From Deinococcus arcticus (GTDB taxonomy: Bacteria > Deinococcota > Deinococci > Deinococcales > Deinococcaceae), in the NCBI RefSeq assembly GCF_003028415.1, contig NZ_PYSV01000004.1:62001-126000 (forward strand): a DNA stretch of 64,000 bases. Direction: 5' to 3'. The position numbers and the translations under genes are program-made. The notes below the pieces were generated by a model. That model saw nothing but the letters and a program-made list of their open reading frames with translations, did no database searches and was not told the DNA's origin. Shown piece after piece: positions 1 through 11,286 of this stretch (position 1 is the first letter of the stretch; every line of letters starts with the position of its first letter).

Positions 1-63
1 GTCGCCCTCCTGCAGGGGGCGCAGGGTGTACGGGCCAGCCGAGAGGGTGAGGTCGTGCTGCAT
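1..63 (-). CDS. GNAT-family N-acetyltransferase, N-terminal fragment
   Basis: The first 21 codons of a minus-strand gene that leaves the window at base 1. The readable N-terminus ends in YTLRPLQEGD, the usual first strand and turn of GNAT acyl-CoA N-acetyltransferases (consensus LRPL...D). The ATG at 63-61 lies 6 nt after TACAGT (75-70 on the minus strand), a spacing typical of a leaderless transcript, and there is no Shine-Dalgarno sequence. It is divergent from the LacI gene. The acetyl-CoA binding core is outside the window, so substrate and even family remain tentative. Confidence 0.5.
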   Translation of the reverse strand, partial: MQHDLTLSAGPYTLRPLQEGD

Positions 64-176
64 AGGGCGACTGTAATACGCCGCACTGACGGGGGCCGGC
101 CTGGTTCACGGCGCTGCGCTGAACGGTGTGGCCTGCCGCCCCGGCCACCCACCACCTGGCGCTTCACTCTGCCGTC

Positions 177-205
177 TTGACAGCGCTTTCAAAGAGGACT
201 ACGCT
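177..205 (+). promoter_or_regulatory. lacI-family promoter with embedded half operator
   Basis: TTGACA (177-182), a 17-bp spacer, then TACGCT (200-205). AGCGCTTTCA at 182-191 is the right part of the LacI-type palindrome found complete at 1347-1360. An operator inside the spacer suggests that the repressor represses its own gene. Confidence 0.65.
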
Positions 206-267
206 GCCGCTATCTCTCAAGGTGTTCTGCGGCAGACAGCGGTGTCTGCGCGCAAAAGGAGCAGGCT

Positions 268-1278
268 GTGCTCGAACCAGTGACCCTGGCCCAAGTGGCG
301 CGTGAAGCGGGCGTTTCGCCCAGCACGGTGTCACGCATTCTGAACGGCACCGCCAACGTGGCGCCGGACAAACGGGTGCGGGTGGAAGCGGTGATTGCGC
401 GGCTGAACTTCCGGCCCAACCCGCAGGCGCAGGCGCTGGCGGGGGGGCGCAGCCTCACCATCGGGGTGGTCACGCCCAGTCTGCATTCCACCTTTTACGG
501 CGAGGCGCTGGCCGGCATTGAAGCGGCGCTGAACGACACGCCGTACCATCCCATCGTCATCAGCGGGCAGTGGCGCACCGAACGCGAGCAGGAAGCCCTG
601 AACGTGCTGCTGGCCCGCCGGGTGGACGCCGTGATTCTGCTGGGCGGCATCGTGGACGACGAGGTGCTGCGCCCCCTGGCCCAGCGCGTGCCCATTATCG
701 CCGTGGGCCGCGAGGTGCAGGGGCTGGGCGAAAGCTGCATCGTGCTGGACAACGCCCTGGGCATGCGCCTGATTGCGCAGCACCTGCTCTCGCTGGGGCA
801 CCGCCAGTTCGCCTACATCAGCGGGGCCGAGCGCCAGAGTGACGCCATGGCGCGCAAGGCCGCCTTTCTGAGCTGCCTGCACGAGGCGGGCCTGACGCCC
901 CCGCCCGCGCTGATGGAGGTGGGCCACTACCTTGAAGACGGTGGGCAGGGCGCGGCCGAGCGGCTGCTGGCCACGGGCCTGCCCTTCACGGCGCTGGTGT
1001 GTGCCAACGACCAGATGGCCCTGGGCGCCCGGCTGGCGCTGTACCGCGCCGGGCGACGCGTGCCCGACGACGTGTCCCTGACCGGCTTTGACGATGTGGT
1101 GACCTCCCGCCTGATGACCCCACCCCTGACCACTGTGCGTCAGGCCATCTACGACATTGGCGTGAGTGCCGCGCACGAGGCCCTGAAGTTGCTGGACGGC
1201 CAGCCGGCGCAGCGGCACGTGTTTACCCCCGAACTGGTGGTGCGGGACTCCACTGCCCCGCCCCGGAGGCCGTCATGA
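268..1278 (+). CDS. LacI-family transcriptional regulator
   Basis: A 336-residue repressor of normal LacI length. Residues about 4-23 form the helix-turn-helix (TLAQVAREAGVSPSTVSRIL) and are followed by the hinge; residues about 60-330 form a periplasmic-binding-protein-like sensor domain. The GTG at 268 is used because AAAAGGAG sits 7 bases upstream. The gene is followed at once by a sugar ABC transporter and two beta-glycosidases, so it probably controls beta-glucoside or cellobiose uptake and hydrolysis. A perfect TGAAAGCGCTTTCA operator precedes the transporter and half of it lies in this gene's own promoter, which fits repression relieved by a sugar. The inducer cannot be read from sequence. 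Confidence 0.92.
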   Translation: MLEPVTLAQVAREAGVSPSTVSRILNGTANVAPDKRVRVEAVIARLNFRPNPQAQALAGGRSLTIGVVTPSLHSTFYGEALAGIEAALNDTPYHPIVISGQWRTEREQEALNVLLARRVDAVILLGGIVDDEVLRPLAQRVPIIAVGREVQGLGESCIVLDNALGMRLIAQHLLSLGHRQFAYISGAERQSDAMARKAAFLSCLHEAGLTPPPALMEVGHYLEDGGQGAAERLLATGLPFTALVCANDQMALGARLALYRAGRRVPDDVSLTGFDDVVTSRLMTPPLTTVRQAIYDIGVSAAHEALKLLDGQPAQRHVFTPELVVRDSTAPPRRPS

Positions 1279-1346
1279 CGGGCCCTGCGGGTTAGCTTCC
1301 CCCTTCCCCGGCTGCGGGCCCACTGGCCCCTTCTTTCCCCTCATTC

Positions 1347-1360
1347 TGAAAGCGCTTTCA
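1347..1360. promoter_or_regulatory. LacI-family operator
   Basis: A perfect 14-bp palindrome TGAAAGCGCTTTCA with the central CG pair of LacI/GalR-family operators. It lies 18 bases before the start codon of the sugar-binding protein gene and shares AGCGCTTTCA with the site at 182-191. Confidence 0.85.
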
Positions 1361-1378
1361 TAACCTCTGGAGGTTTCT

Positions 1379-2626
1379 ATGAAGAAAGGTCTCGTGTCCG
1401 CTCTCGCCGCCGCCCTGCTGCTGGGTCAGGCGAGCGCCCAGGAAAAGGTCACCCTGACGGTGGCGGTCTTTCCCAGCCTGGACAGCTCGATCAAGGCGAT
1501 TTTGCCCGCGTGGCAGAAGAAATACCCCAATGTAACCATCAACATGCAGGCGCAGCAGTACGCCGACCACCACAACGCCATGACTACCGCGCTGGCCACT
1601 GGCCAGGGCCTGCCGGACGTGATGGCCATTGAGGTGGGCTACGTGGCCAAATTTGCCGAGGGGCAGGGCCTGGAGGACCTGAACAAGGCGCCCTACAACG
1701 CCGCCGCCTCCAAGAAGCTGTTCACGCCCTTTACGATTGCGCAGGCCACCAGCAGCGACGGGCGCTTTATCGCCATGCCCACCGACATTGGCCCCGGCAC
1801 CTTCTTCTACCGCAAGGACGTGCTGGACAAGGCGGGCGTGAACCCGGTGAATATGCAGCGCTCCTGGGAATCCTACATTGCCGCCGGCAAGACCATCAAG
1901 GCCAAGACCGGCGCGTACCTCGTGAACACGGCGGCCTCGGTATACGGGATCATCATCCGCACGAACCTGAAAAGCGGCGAAGGCATTTACTTCGACAAGG
2001 CCAACAACCTGCTGGTGGGCCCGGACAATGCCCGGTTCGTGCGCGCCTTTACCCTCAGCAAGCAGATCCGGGACGCGGGGCTGGACGCCAAGGTGGGCGA
2101 GTGGACCAACGAGTGGTACGACGCCTTTAAAAAGGGCACGGTGGCCACGCAGTTTTCCGGCGCGTGGCTGCAGGGCGCCCTGCAGAACTGGATGGCCCCG
2201 GAAACCAAGGGGCTGTGGCGCGTGCAGAACCTCCCGGAGCGCTCCTTTGCCTCGTGGGGCGGCACCTTCTACGGCATTCCCAGCAAGGCCAGAAATAAGC
2301 AGTGGGCCTGGGAGTTCATCAAGTTCATGACCATGAACCAGAGTTCGCAGATCGCGGCCTTCGAGGACAACGGCGCCTTCCCGGCGCTGGTGGCGGCCCA
2401 GAAGAACAAGGTGTTCAGTGATCCGGTGGACTTCCTGGGCGGCCAGAAGGCGCGCGTGCTGTGGCGCGACGCCGCCGCCAAGACCCAGCCCATTGACGTG
2501 AACAAGTACGACTCGGTGGCAGACCAGATCGTGCAGACCGAGCTGACCAACGTGCTGGAAAAGGGCAAGGACATCAAGCAGGCCCTTTCGGACGCCCGCG
2601 CCCAGATTCTGCGCCGCGCCCGGTAA
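1379..2626 (+). CDS. Sugar ABC transporter substrate-binding protein
   Basis: A 415-residue extracellular solute-binding protein (family 1). The signal peptide is MKKGLVSALAAALLLGQASA with cleavage after ASA; the mature chain begins EKVTLTVAVFP, the first strand of the fold. The start ATG follows CTGGAGG at normal spacing. Two permease genes follow in the same direction, so this is the binding component of a CUT1-type importer. A LacI operator precedes it and GH1 and GH3 glycosidases follow, which suggests a beta-linked gluco-oligosaccharide ligand. No ATP-binding subunit is encoded nearby; many such importers share one ATPase encoded elsewhere. Confidence 0.9.
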   Translation: MKKGLVSALAAALLLGQASAQEKVTLTVAVFPSLDSSIKAILPAWQKKYPNVTINMQAQQYADHHNAMTTALATGQGLPDVMAIEVGYVAKFAEGQGLEDLNKAPYNAAASKKLFTPFTIAQATSSDGRFIAMPTDIGPGTFFYRKDVLDKAGVNPVNMQRSWESYIAAGKTIKAKTGAYLVNTAASVYGIIIRTNLKSGEGIYFDKANNLLVGPDNARFVRAFTLSKQIRDAGLDAKVGEWTNEWYDAFKKGTVATQFSGAWLQGALQNWMAPETKGLWRVQNLPERSFASWGGTFYGIPSKARNKQWAWEFIKFMTMNQSSQIAAFEDNGAFPALVAAQKNKVFSDPVDFLGGQKARVLWRDAAAKTQPIDVNKYDSVADQIVQTELTNVLEKGKDIKQALSDARAQILRRAR

Positions 2627-2716
2627 GCGCCCGCCCGGCACCTTCTCGGCCGGTGGAGGATGCAGGTGGTCTCTGTGCACCCCGTCCTCCACCGCCCTTC
2701 CCCCGCAAGGACCCCC

Positions 2717-3649
2717 ATGTCATACCGCCTGCCCGCCCGGCCCCGCGCCCGCTTCAGTTACACCCGCTGGCAGCAGCGCTTCGCGCCCTACCTGTTTGTC
2801 AGCCCGTTTTTCATCCTGTTTCTGGTGTTCGCGCTGTTTCCGCTGCTGTTCAGCCTGTACCTGGCGTTTCATCTGTGGAGTCCCCTGGACGGCCTGGGCA
2901 ACTGGAAGTTCGTGGGCTTCGAGAACTTTGCGCTGGCCCTGGGGGCCCAGGACCTGTTCTGGCAGACCCTGAAGAACACGGTGTGGATTGGCCTGCTGGC
3001 CGGCGTGCCGCAGCATCTGGTGGCGCTGCCGCTGGCCTTTGTCATTCACCAGAGCCTGCGCCGGTACCAGAGCACACTCAGCACCATCCTGTTTCTGCCG
3101 TACATCACCAACGCCGTGGCCATTGCCATCGTGTTTGCCACGCTGTATTCCGAACGGCTGGGGCTGCTGAACTACGCGCGGGGCGCCTTTGGCCTGGACC
3201 CGGTGCGCTGGCTGGGCGACCCCGGCATGGTGCCGTACTCGGTGGCGGCAGTGGTGTTCTGGCGCTACCTGGGCTGGAACGTGGTGCTGTACCTCTCGGG
3301 GCTGCAGGCCATCAGCGAGGACGTGTACGAGGCCGCCACCGTGGACGGCGCAGGACGCTGGCAGCAGTTCTGGTACATCACCCTGCCCCTGCTGCGGCCC
3401 ATGATGTTCTACGCCTTCACCCTCACCATCGTGGGCAACATGCAGCTGTTCGAGGAACCATTCATGCTGCTCAATGACGGCGGCGGCAGCGGCGGCGCGG
3501 GCCTGACCACAGCCATGCACATCTTCAACACGGCCTTCCGCGACCTGGATCTGGGCTACGCCTCGGCCATGAGCTGGCTGCTGTTCCTGGCGATTTTTGC
3601 CCTGAGCATGGTGAACAACCTGCTGTTTTCACGCGGAGGTGAGCGGTGA
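2717..3649 (+). CDS. Sugar ABC transporter permease (MalF type)
   Basis: A 310-residue inner-membrane protein with about six transmembrane segments; the first is the hydrophobic run starting YLFVSPFFILFLVFALF. The EAA loop that contacts the ATPase is visible at about residue 210 (YEAATVDGAGRWQQFW) and ends in LPLLRP. The ATG at 2717 is preferred over an upstream in-frame ATG at 2660 because AAGGA precedes it and the N-terminus then matches the family. It ends in a 4-base GTGA overlap with the next permease, so the two are co-translated. Confidence 0.9.
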   Translation: MSYRLPARPRARFSYTRWQQRFAPYLFVSPFFILFLVFALFPLLFSLYLAFHLWSPLDGLGNWKFVGFENFALALGAQDLFWQTLKNTVWIGLLAGVPQHLVALPLAFVIHQSLRRYQSTLSTILFLPYITNAVAIAIVFATLYSERLGLLNYARGAFGLDPVRWLGDPGMVPYSVAAVVFWRYLGWNVVLYLSGLQAISEDVYEAATVDGAGRWQQFWYITLPLLRPMMFYAFTLTIVGNMQLFEEPFMLLNDGGGSGGAGLTTAMHIFNTAFRDLDLGYASAMSWLLFLAIFALSMVNNLLFSRGGER

Positions 3650-4542
3650 CGAGTACCCCTGTGCGCGCCGCGCCCGTGGTGGCCCGCCCCCGGCGGTCCC
3701 TGCGCGGCTGGCGCCGCCTGCCCCTGTGGCTGCTGGTGGGGCTGGTGTGTTTTGGGTCGGTGGTGCCCTTTTACCTGATGTTCGTGTGGGCCTCGCACCC
3801 GGGCTCGGAAGTGTTTGCCTTTCCGCCGCACCTGTGGTTCGGCTCGGCCCTGGACGACAACTTCCGCAGCCTGCTGCAGATCACCGACGGCAAGGCGCTG
3901 CGGCACTTCTGGAATTCGCTGTACATCGCGCTGGTGGCCACTGTTACCACCCTTTTCTTCTGCTCGCTGGCGGGCTACGCCTTTGCCATGTACCGCTTCC
4001 GGGGCCAGCGGGTGCTGTTCGCCTTCATTCTGGCGACCATGCTGATTCCGCCGCTGGTCATGGATATTCCCAGCTTTCTGGTCATGAACAACGTGCTGGG
4101 CTGGGTGGGCGAGCCGCGCGCCCTGTGGGTGCCGGGCATGGCGAACGCCTTCGGCATCTTCCTGATGCGCCAGTACATCGCCTCGGCCCTGCCGCGCGAA
4201 CTGATTGAAGCCGCGCGCATCGATGGGGCCACCGAATTCGGCATCTACCGCAAGGTCGTGTTGCCCCTGATCCGGCCCATTCTGGCCACCCTGGGCGTGG
4301 TGACGTTCGTGGGCGCCTGGAACAACTTCAAGGGCGCGCTGATCATGAAGCTCAGTGAACCCGACACCCTGACCCTGCCGCTGAGTCTGCGCCGGCTGGG
4401 CGGCGGCGCCACCAACGCCAACGTGGACTGGGGCGCAATCATGATGCTTGTCGTGATCACCGTGATTCCGCTGGTGATCGTGTTTCTCGTCGCCAGCCGT
4501 CAGGTCATCAGCGGCCTGACCAGCGGGGCGGTCAAGGACTGA
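3646..4542 (+). CDS. Sugar ABC transporter permease (MalG type)
   Basis: A 298-residue partner permease with about six membrane segments. The EAA motif (IEAARIDGATEFGIYRK, then LPLIRP) lies at about residue 190. The GTG start at 3646 overlaps the previous stop (GTGA) and has GCGGAGG upstream. With the binding protein and first permease it forms a CUT1 importer lacking only its ATPase. About 650 bp of repeat-rich DNA separates it from the GH1 gene, so the glycosidases may have their own promoter. Confidence 0.9.
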   Translation: MTSTPVRAAPVVARPRRSLRGWRRLPLWLLVGLVCFGSVVPFYLMFVWASHPGSEVFAFPPHLWFGSALDDNFRSLLQITDGKALRHFWNSLYIALVATVTTLFFCSLAGYAFAMYRFRGQRVLFAFILATMLIPPLVMDIPSFLVMNNVLGWVGEPRALWVPGMANAFGIFLMRQYIASALPRELIEAARIDGATEFGIYRKVVLPLIRPILATLGVVTFVGAWNNFKGALIMKLSEPDTLTLPLSLRRLGGGATNANVDWGAIMMLVVITVIPLVIVFLVASRQVISGLTSGAVKD

Positions 4543-4617
4543 ACTGGCCTGTGCCCGGCCCAGAAGCGGGTGACGACTTGCCGCGTTCAGCGTCCGCCTC
4601 TCTCCCTTCCGCGAACG

Positions 4618-4904
4618 GCTACGGATTCCGTCTGTAACGCCCACAATCCGGAACAGAACCGGATTGCCAACTCCACGCCCGGAACCCATTTTTCTCCTCC
4701 TCGCACTGCTCGGACTTTCACCTCAGGACCTCGCTGCCAAGCCCCCGATCAACCGAGCGGGCTGGAACAGCGGCGCCGCAGAGCGAGTCTCGAAAAAAGG
4801 ACGTTGCACCGGGAATGGAAACGGTTCTGCGCCCTTCTGAAACGTCGTAATGGGAAAGGCGAGGCACCCAGCAGAATGCTGGATTCAATCGGAGTCCGTA
4901 TGAA
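4618..4904. repeat. Intergenic repeat A with a family B repeat nested inside
   Basis: The left end TACGGATTCCGTC and right end GGAGTCCGTATGAAC match the inverted ends of the A repeats at 23227 and 43832. A hairpin with stem CAATCCGG/CCGGATTG (4644-4651 and 4659-4666) and a 7-base loop lies near the left end. From about 4731 to 4869 the sequence changes to a family B repeat in reverse orientation (TCGCTGCCAAGCCCCCG... AAAGGACGTTGCACC). Together with the copy at 5020-5116 this fills most of the gene-free stretch 4543-5191. Confidence 0.7.
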
Positions 4905-5019
4905 CCGTTTTTGGAGGTCGCCTCTGCCCTCCTCTGCCCAGCGTGCGGCGGGCTCATACCGAGTGCCGCTTCATTGCAGCATCGCCAGAAAGGCACCCTC
5001 TGCGCGTGCCTCTCGCGGC

Positions 5020-5116
5020 AATCCGCATCTGCTCCTGCTCCCTCTGCGAAGCCGCTCTCCGAGTCCGCCCGGCTTTCATCGAGCATTCTGCTGGATTCAA
5101 TCGGAGTTCGTCTCAC
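5020..5116 (+). repeat. Intergenic repeat A, right half
   Basis: Matches the right half of the A repeats: ATCCGCATCTGCTCCTGCTC, then GAAGCCGCTCTCCGAGTCCG, ending GGAGTTCGTCTCAC. GCTGGATTCAATCGGAGT near its end also occurs at about 4879, so the spacer holds a direct repeat. No promoter for the downstream GH1 gene stands out. Confidence 0.55.
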
Positions 5117-5191
5117 TGGCCGTTCGCCCGCTGTGTGGTCCCCCCCTTGCCTGTGTTCTCACCCTCTTGTCTGTATTCACGGAGTTTTTGC

Positions 5192-6564
<1,373 letters not shown>

Positions 6565-6568
<4 letters not shown>

Positions 6569-8859
6569 CACCCCGGCATCCTGAGAGAGGCTCTGCTTCC
6601 AGGGCCAGCCGCAGAGGGGATGACCTGCCCTTTTATCGCCGCAGGTCGGTGGCCGTTGCTGCCTGCCGGGGGGTACGGCGGGGCCTTGCCCTGGCCCTGC
6701 TGAGCGCCGGCCTGGGTTCTGCCTCGGCAACGTGGCTGGCCCCGGCCGCCGCCGAGGCCCGGGCCCGCGCCCTGCTGCCCCGCCTGAGCCTGGAGGAGAA
6801 GATCGGGCAGGTCACCATGGCGCACATGTTCCGCTTCACCGAGGGGGGCCGCAGCGCGCCCCTGAGTGGCACCGCCGCCCAGACGTTCGGCACCCTGAAG
6901 CCCGGCAGCGTGCTGAACGGGGGCGGCGACACGCCGCAGCCCAACACGCCGCGCGGCTGGGCCGACTTTCTGAGCGCCCTGGACGCGGTGGGCCGCCAGA
7001 GCGGGCCCCAGAACATCCCGGCGGTGTTCGGGACCGACGCGGTGCATGGCGTGAACAACGTGCCCGCCGCCACGCTGTTTCCACACAACATCGGCCTGGG
7101 CGCGGCGTTCAGCCCGGCCCTGACGCGCGAGGTGGCACAGGCCACCGCCCGCGACCTGCGTGCCCTGAACGCGGCCTGGACCTTTGCGCCGGTGGCCGAC
7201 GTGGGCCGCGACCCCCGCTGGGGCCGCTTCTACGAGACCTTTGGCGAGGCGCCGTGGCTGGTGGCGGACCATGTGGCGGCGGCCGTGGAGGGCCTGCAGG
7301 GCGAGGGAGTGGCCGCCACCCTGAAGCACTTTGCAGGCTACGGACTGGCCCCTCTGGGCCTGGACCGGGGCAACGCTGAACTGAGTGCGCGCACCCTGCA
7401 CGAAACGGTGCTGCCCCCTTTCCAGGCCGGCATCCGCGCCGGGGCCCTGAGCGTGATGGCGAACAGCGGCAGCGTGAACGGCGTTCCGGCCCACGCCTCC
7501 AGGAGCCTGCTGACCGAGGTCCTGCGCGGGCAGCTGGGCTTTTCCGGGCTGCTGGTCAGCGACTGGAACGACATTGACCGTCTGGTGGGCACCTACCGCA
7601 CCCACGCGGACCTCGTGCAAGCCACCGCCGCCAGCGTGAATGCCGGGCTGGACGTGTACATGGTGCCCAACACGGTAGAGGCGTATGCGGCGGCCCTGAA
7701 GGAAGCAGTCACCACAGGATTGGTGAGCCCGGCCCGGCTGGATGAGGCCACTGTGCGCGTGCTGACCTTTAAAGCGCGCCTGGGGCTGCTGGATGGGCCA
7801 CTGGCCGGCAGCGGCTCTGTGGGAGACCACCGCGCCCTGGCGGAAAAGGCAGCGGCGGCCAGCTTCACCCTGCTGGAGAACCCACGCGGCGTGCTGCCCC
7901 TGAAAGCCGGGCGGGTGCTGGTCACCGGCCCCGCCCAGGACAGCGCCGCCATTCAGCTGGGCGGCTGGAGCGTGAACTGGCAGGGCGTAGGCCGGGGGAA
8001 CGTGAAGGACGTGCCCCGGGTAAGCACCCTGGCCGTCGCGTTGAAAGCCAGTGCCCCAGCAGGTATCACGGTCAGCGCCCTGCCAGAGCACAAACGGCCG
8101 GGGCTGCTGGCCGCCGCGAAACAGGCCGATACGGTGGTGGTGGCGCTGGGTGAGCCGCCCGCCGCCGAGTGGGAAGCGAACAATCCGGGCCTGAGCCTGC
8201 CGGCCGAACAACTGGCGCTGCTGCGCGACCTGATCGGCACTGGCAAGCCCGTGGTGGCGGTCCTGATGGTCGGGCGGCCCATCGTCTTCCCCCCCGAACT
8301 GCACGCCGAACTGGCCGGACTGGTGATGGCCTACCTGCCGGGCACGGAAGGCGGCGCCGCCCTGGCCAACGCGCTGTACGGCCGCGCGGGCTTTCCCGGC
8401 CGCCTGCCCTTCACGTGGCCGGACACCGCCGCGCAGGCGGGATTGAGCGCCGACCGACCACCGGAAGGAGCGGGCAAGGCGCCGCAGCCGCTGTACCCGC
8501 TGGGCCACGGCCTGGACTACACGACCTCGGCGGCGCGGGAGGTCACGGCTGCGGCCGGGCCGGGCAGCGTGACCCTCAGTGCCGAGCTGATCAACAGCGG
8601 CGAGCGCGCCGGCACCGTGACCTTCGTGGTGCGCGCGGCGCTGCCGGCCAGTGGAGCCCTTCAGGCGGTGGCCCGGCCGGTAGCGGCGCTGCAGGCGGCC
8701 CTGAAGGCCGGCGAAACTCGGCGCGTGGCCGTGACCATTCCGAACGAGCGCCTGCACACCTGGGTGGGCGACGCCTTTGGGGCGGTGCGGCCCGAACTCC
8801 GGCCGGGCACCTACGCCTTTACCGTGGACGACAGCCGGGCCGAGCTGACCCTGCCGTAA
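6565..8859 (+). CDS. Beta-glucosidase, glycoside hydrolase family 3
   Basis: A 764-residue GH3 enzyme. The N-terminal TIM barrel carries KHFAGYG and the nucleophile Asp333 in VSDWNDI; the C-terminal sandwich and a fibronectin-like domain follow (YPLGHGLDYTT). A hydrophobic stretch ending SAGLGSASA at about residue 53 looks like a signal peptide, so the enzyme is probably exported and feeds the importer. The start is uncertain: the ATG at 6565 couples to the GH1 stop but leaves a long arginine-rich extension, while GTG at 6649 would give a conventional signal peptide. It should release glucose from beta-glucan oligomers. Confidence 0.9.
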
Positions 8860-8877
8860 ACGGAAAGAGACGGGCGC

Positions 8878-9041
8878 TGATACGGACTGCCGTCCATTTC
8901 CGTACCATTCAGAAAGAACTGCATGTTCCTCCCATGCCCGGACATCCGCATTCTTTCCTGCCCTGCTACGCAGCTCTGCGCGTCCCTCCGGTCCGAACCA
9001 TTCCGTCATGTGTAAAGGAATGGTTCGGACCTCGTCTGAGC
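8878..9041 (+). repeat. Intergenic repeat A
   Basis: Begins TGATACGGACTGCCGTCC and ends GGACCTCGTCTGAG. The inner hairpin CATTCAG/CTGCATG has one mismatch. It sits between the convergent GH3 and histidine-phosphatase genes and may act as their shared terminator. Confidence 0.7.
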
Positions 9042-9051
9042 CCTTCTGCGC

Positions 9052-9669
9052 TCAGCGCTCTTGCCCGGCCAGATGCGGCGTGAGGTTGATGCCTGTGATG
9101 AGTGCCGTGTGGCTCGTCCGGCTGAGGCGCAGGGTGGCAAATGCCGTGTCGCCAAAGGCAAACCAGCCGCCCGACATCCCCAGCAGTTCCCGCAGCAGCG
9201 AGTTGCCAAAGCCGCCGTGCGTCACCACCAGCACACGCTCACCCCCGCTCTGCCAGATCAGCTCCAGTGCCGTCAGGGCGCGGGCGCGAATGGCCGCCTG
9301 ACTCTCGCCGCCGTCCGTGGTCAGGGCATCCAGGTCGTGCCGGAAGGCCGGTATGGGGTAGCGGACCAATGCCTCGTCGCGCTTCATGCCCGCCAGGGGG
9401 CCGTTGTCCCATTCACGAAGGAGGTCCGTCGGGGTCAGGGGCACGCCCAGCCCTCCTGCTACGATCTGCGCCGTTTCGTGGGCCCGCGCCAGGGTAGAGC
9501 AGTACACGCGGTCCAAGTCCGGCGGGTGCGCCTGCCAGTACGCCGCCAGTGCGTGGGCCTGCGCCTGTCCCTGTGCACTCAGCGGCGAATCGTAGCGGCC
9601 TTCGTGCACGCCTTCGTCGTCTGCACGGCTGCGGCCGTGGCGCAGCAGGATCAGGTGGAGATGGGTCAC
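9052..9669 (-). CDS. Histidine phosphatase family protein
   Basis: A 205-residue phosphoglycerate-mutase-like phosphatase. The phosphohistidine motif LLRHGRS places the catalytic His at residue 11; [13 protein letters not shown] gives the second arginine region and VVTHGG the second histidine. Such enzymes remove phosphate from small phosphate esters, for example alpha-ribazole phosphate or nucleotides; the substrate is unknown here. The GTG start (9669-9667) overlaps the stop of the upstream Nudix-methyltransferase gene. It is the last of four overlapping genes and ends just before repeat A. Confidence 0.88.
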   Translation of the reverse strand: MTHLHLILLRHGRSRADDEGVHEGRYDSPLSAQGQAQAHALAAYWQAHPPDLDRVYCSTLARAHETAQIVAGGLGVPLTPTDLLREWDNGPLAGMKRDEALVRYPIPAFRHDLDALTTDGGESQAAIRARALTALELIWQSGGERVLVVTHGGFGNSLLRELLGMSGGWFAFGDTAFATLRLSRTSHTALITGINLTPHLAGQER

Positions 9670-10631
9670 GCCCGCTTCACCCCCAGCACCACGCGCTCGC
9701 GGCGGCTCACCTCAAGTTCGGTGCAGATCAGCTGCGGGTGGCCAAAGAGGGCGTCCCGCAAAGGGTCGCCGCTGTGCAGCACTTCAGACAGACGCACCGG
9801 CGGGCTGAAATCGTCCATCACCAGCAGCCCACCGGGCTTCAGGGCCACCACCAGAAGGTTCAGCGCCTCGCCCTCGCCTTTGGCCGCAGCGCAGTCGGCA
9901 AAGATCAGGTCAAAGGGGCCACGTTCCAGCGCGCCGGCCCACTCGCCGTGCAGCACCTCGGCGCGCGGGTCGGGGGCCAGGACTGCCCAGGCGGTTTCGG
10001 CGCGCAGAGGGTCGGCTTCCACCGTCAACAGCCGGGCCGCCGCGTCCATGCCAGCCAGCAGCCATGCGGCCCCCACACCCACCCCACTGCCCAGTTCCAG
10101 CACCCGCCCGCCGGGCCGGCTGGCGGCCAGGGTGCGCAGCAGGCGGCCCACCTCCAGCGAACACGCCGCCTCAACGTGTAGCCGCGCCGCTTCCTGCTGG
10201 GCAGCGGCCACCAGTGGCGGCGTGGCCAGCGCAGCGGGCAGCTCGCCCCGCGCGGCCAGCACCTGCCGCAGTTGCACGTCGTCGGCCCAGGGCAGGGACC
10301 GGGGATTGACCCAGGCCACCGGGCGGCCCTCGGGGCTGGGGTCCAGGGCCAGCAGGCGCAGGGGCCAGCATTCAGCCAGTTCGCCATGGGCGCCGCGCAG
10401 GACGAACGGCTCACCCCTCACCTCCACCCGCGCCCCAGTTTCCTCCCAGGCTTCGCGCACGGCCGCCTGCGCCGCTGTTTCGCCCGGGTGAACCCCGCCC
10501 CCCGGCAGGGTCCAGCCCCCCCACGCCAGGCCCACCATCAGCACCCGGCCGTCTTCTCGCTCAATCCAGGCGCAGGCGCGGCCCACCCGGTCGGCCCCGG
10601 GCGAGAGGTTGGCAAACCGGGGCGCGCTCAT
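9666..10631 (-). CDS. Nudix hydrolase fused to a SAM-dependent methyltransferase
   Basis: A 321-residue two-domain protein. Residues 45-67 are a complete Nudix box ([20 protein letters not shown] followed by TGA), which binds metal and cleaves nucleoside-diphosphate-X substrates. From about residue 140 an O-methyltransferase-like Rossmann domain begins, with SAM motif [16 protein letters not shown] at 177-191 and [15 protein letters not shown] further on. Start ATG 10631-10629 overlaps the deaminase stop (ATGA). Both active-site motifs look intact. Joining these two activities is uncommon as far as I know; the common substrate is unknown, and context suggests a modified or damaged nucleotide. 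Confidence 0.85.
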   Translation of the reverse strand: MSAPRFANLSPGADRVGRACAWIEREDGRVLMVGLAWGGWTLPGGGVHPGETAAQAAVREAWEETGARVEVRGEPFVLRGAHGELAECWPLRLLALDPSPEGRPVAWVNPRSLPWADDVQLRQVLAARGELPAALATPPLVAAAQQEAARLHVEAACSLEVGRLLRTLAASRPGGRVLELGSGVGVGAAWLLAGMDAAARLLTVEADPLRAETAWAVLAPDPRAEVLHGEWAGALERGPFDLIFADCAAAKGEGEALNLLVVALKPGGLLVMDDFSPPVRLSEVLHSGDPLRDALFGHPQLICTELEVSRRERVVLGVKRA

Positions 10632-11286
10632 GCCAGCACCGCCAGGGCCTCGGTCAGCGGCGCGCGGCGGTCGCGCAGGGCCAGGAGCGTGCCTGTGGTG
10701 TACAGCGCCTCGGCGACCGTCACGTCGTCGGGATGGGCCCCAGCAAAGCTCCGCAGCACTGCGCCGCGTTTGCCCGGCTGCTCCTCCACGATGGCGTGCA
10801 CCATCAGCCGCAGGGCCAGACGCTGCACCGCCTGGGGGGCCCGGCCCACCCGGATGCCTTTGTTCCTCACGTAGGGGTCGTCGGTCAGCAGGCGGGTGCA
10901 GCCCCCCCAGGGATCGGGTGCGGCGTAGGCCACGGCGCGCAGGCCGCTCATGGCCATCGCCCCGGCGCACTGCGGGCAGGGCTCCACGGTGGTCAGCAGG
11001 GTCCAGCCGTGGCACTCGGGGCGCGGCGTGCCCGGCAGGTTCAGCAGCGCATTGATCTCGGCGTGCGCCAGGTCATGCCCGCTGATCACTCCATCCACCT
11101 GCCGTTCCTCGCCCAGCCGGTTGCGCCCCCGTGCCAGCACCTGCCCCCCGGTGTCCACAATCACCGCCCCAATGGGGTACGAGCCGTGCAGGTAAGCGGT
11201 CCAGGCTTCGGCAAGGGCGGCGTGCCAGCCTGCGGCGTGCGCCGTATCCGTCTCCTGCGCCCCGCGGCCCGCTTCCTGCCCCCCCT

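Noticed and set aside
8445..9009. Open frames reading through family A repeats on the minus strand, giving similar peptides near 8900, 22400, 23300 and 43900 (for example MTEWFGPEG and MTEFFRPEG)
   Set aside because: The similarity comes from the shared repeat DNA. The frames lack ribosome-binding sites, run into genes on the other strand and break in other copies.
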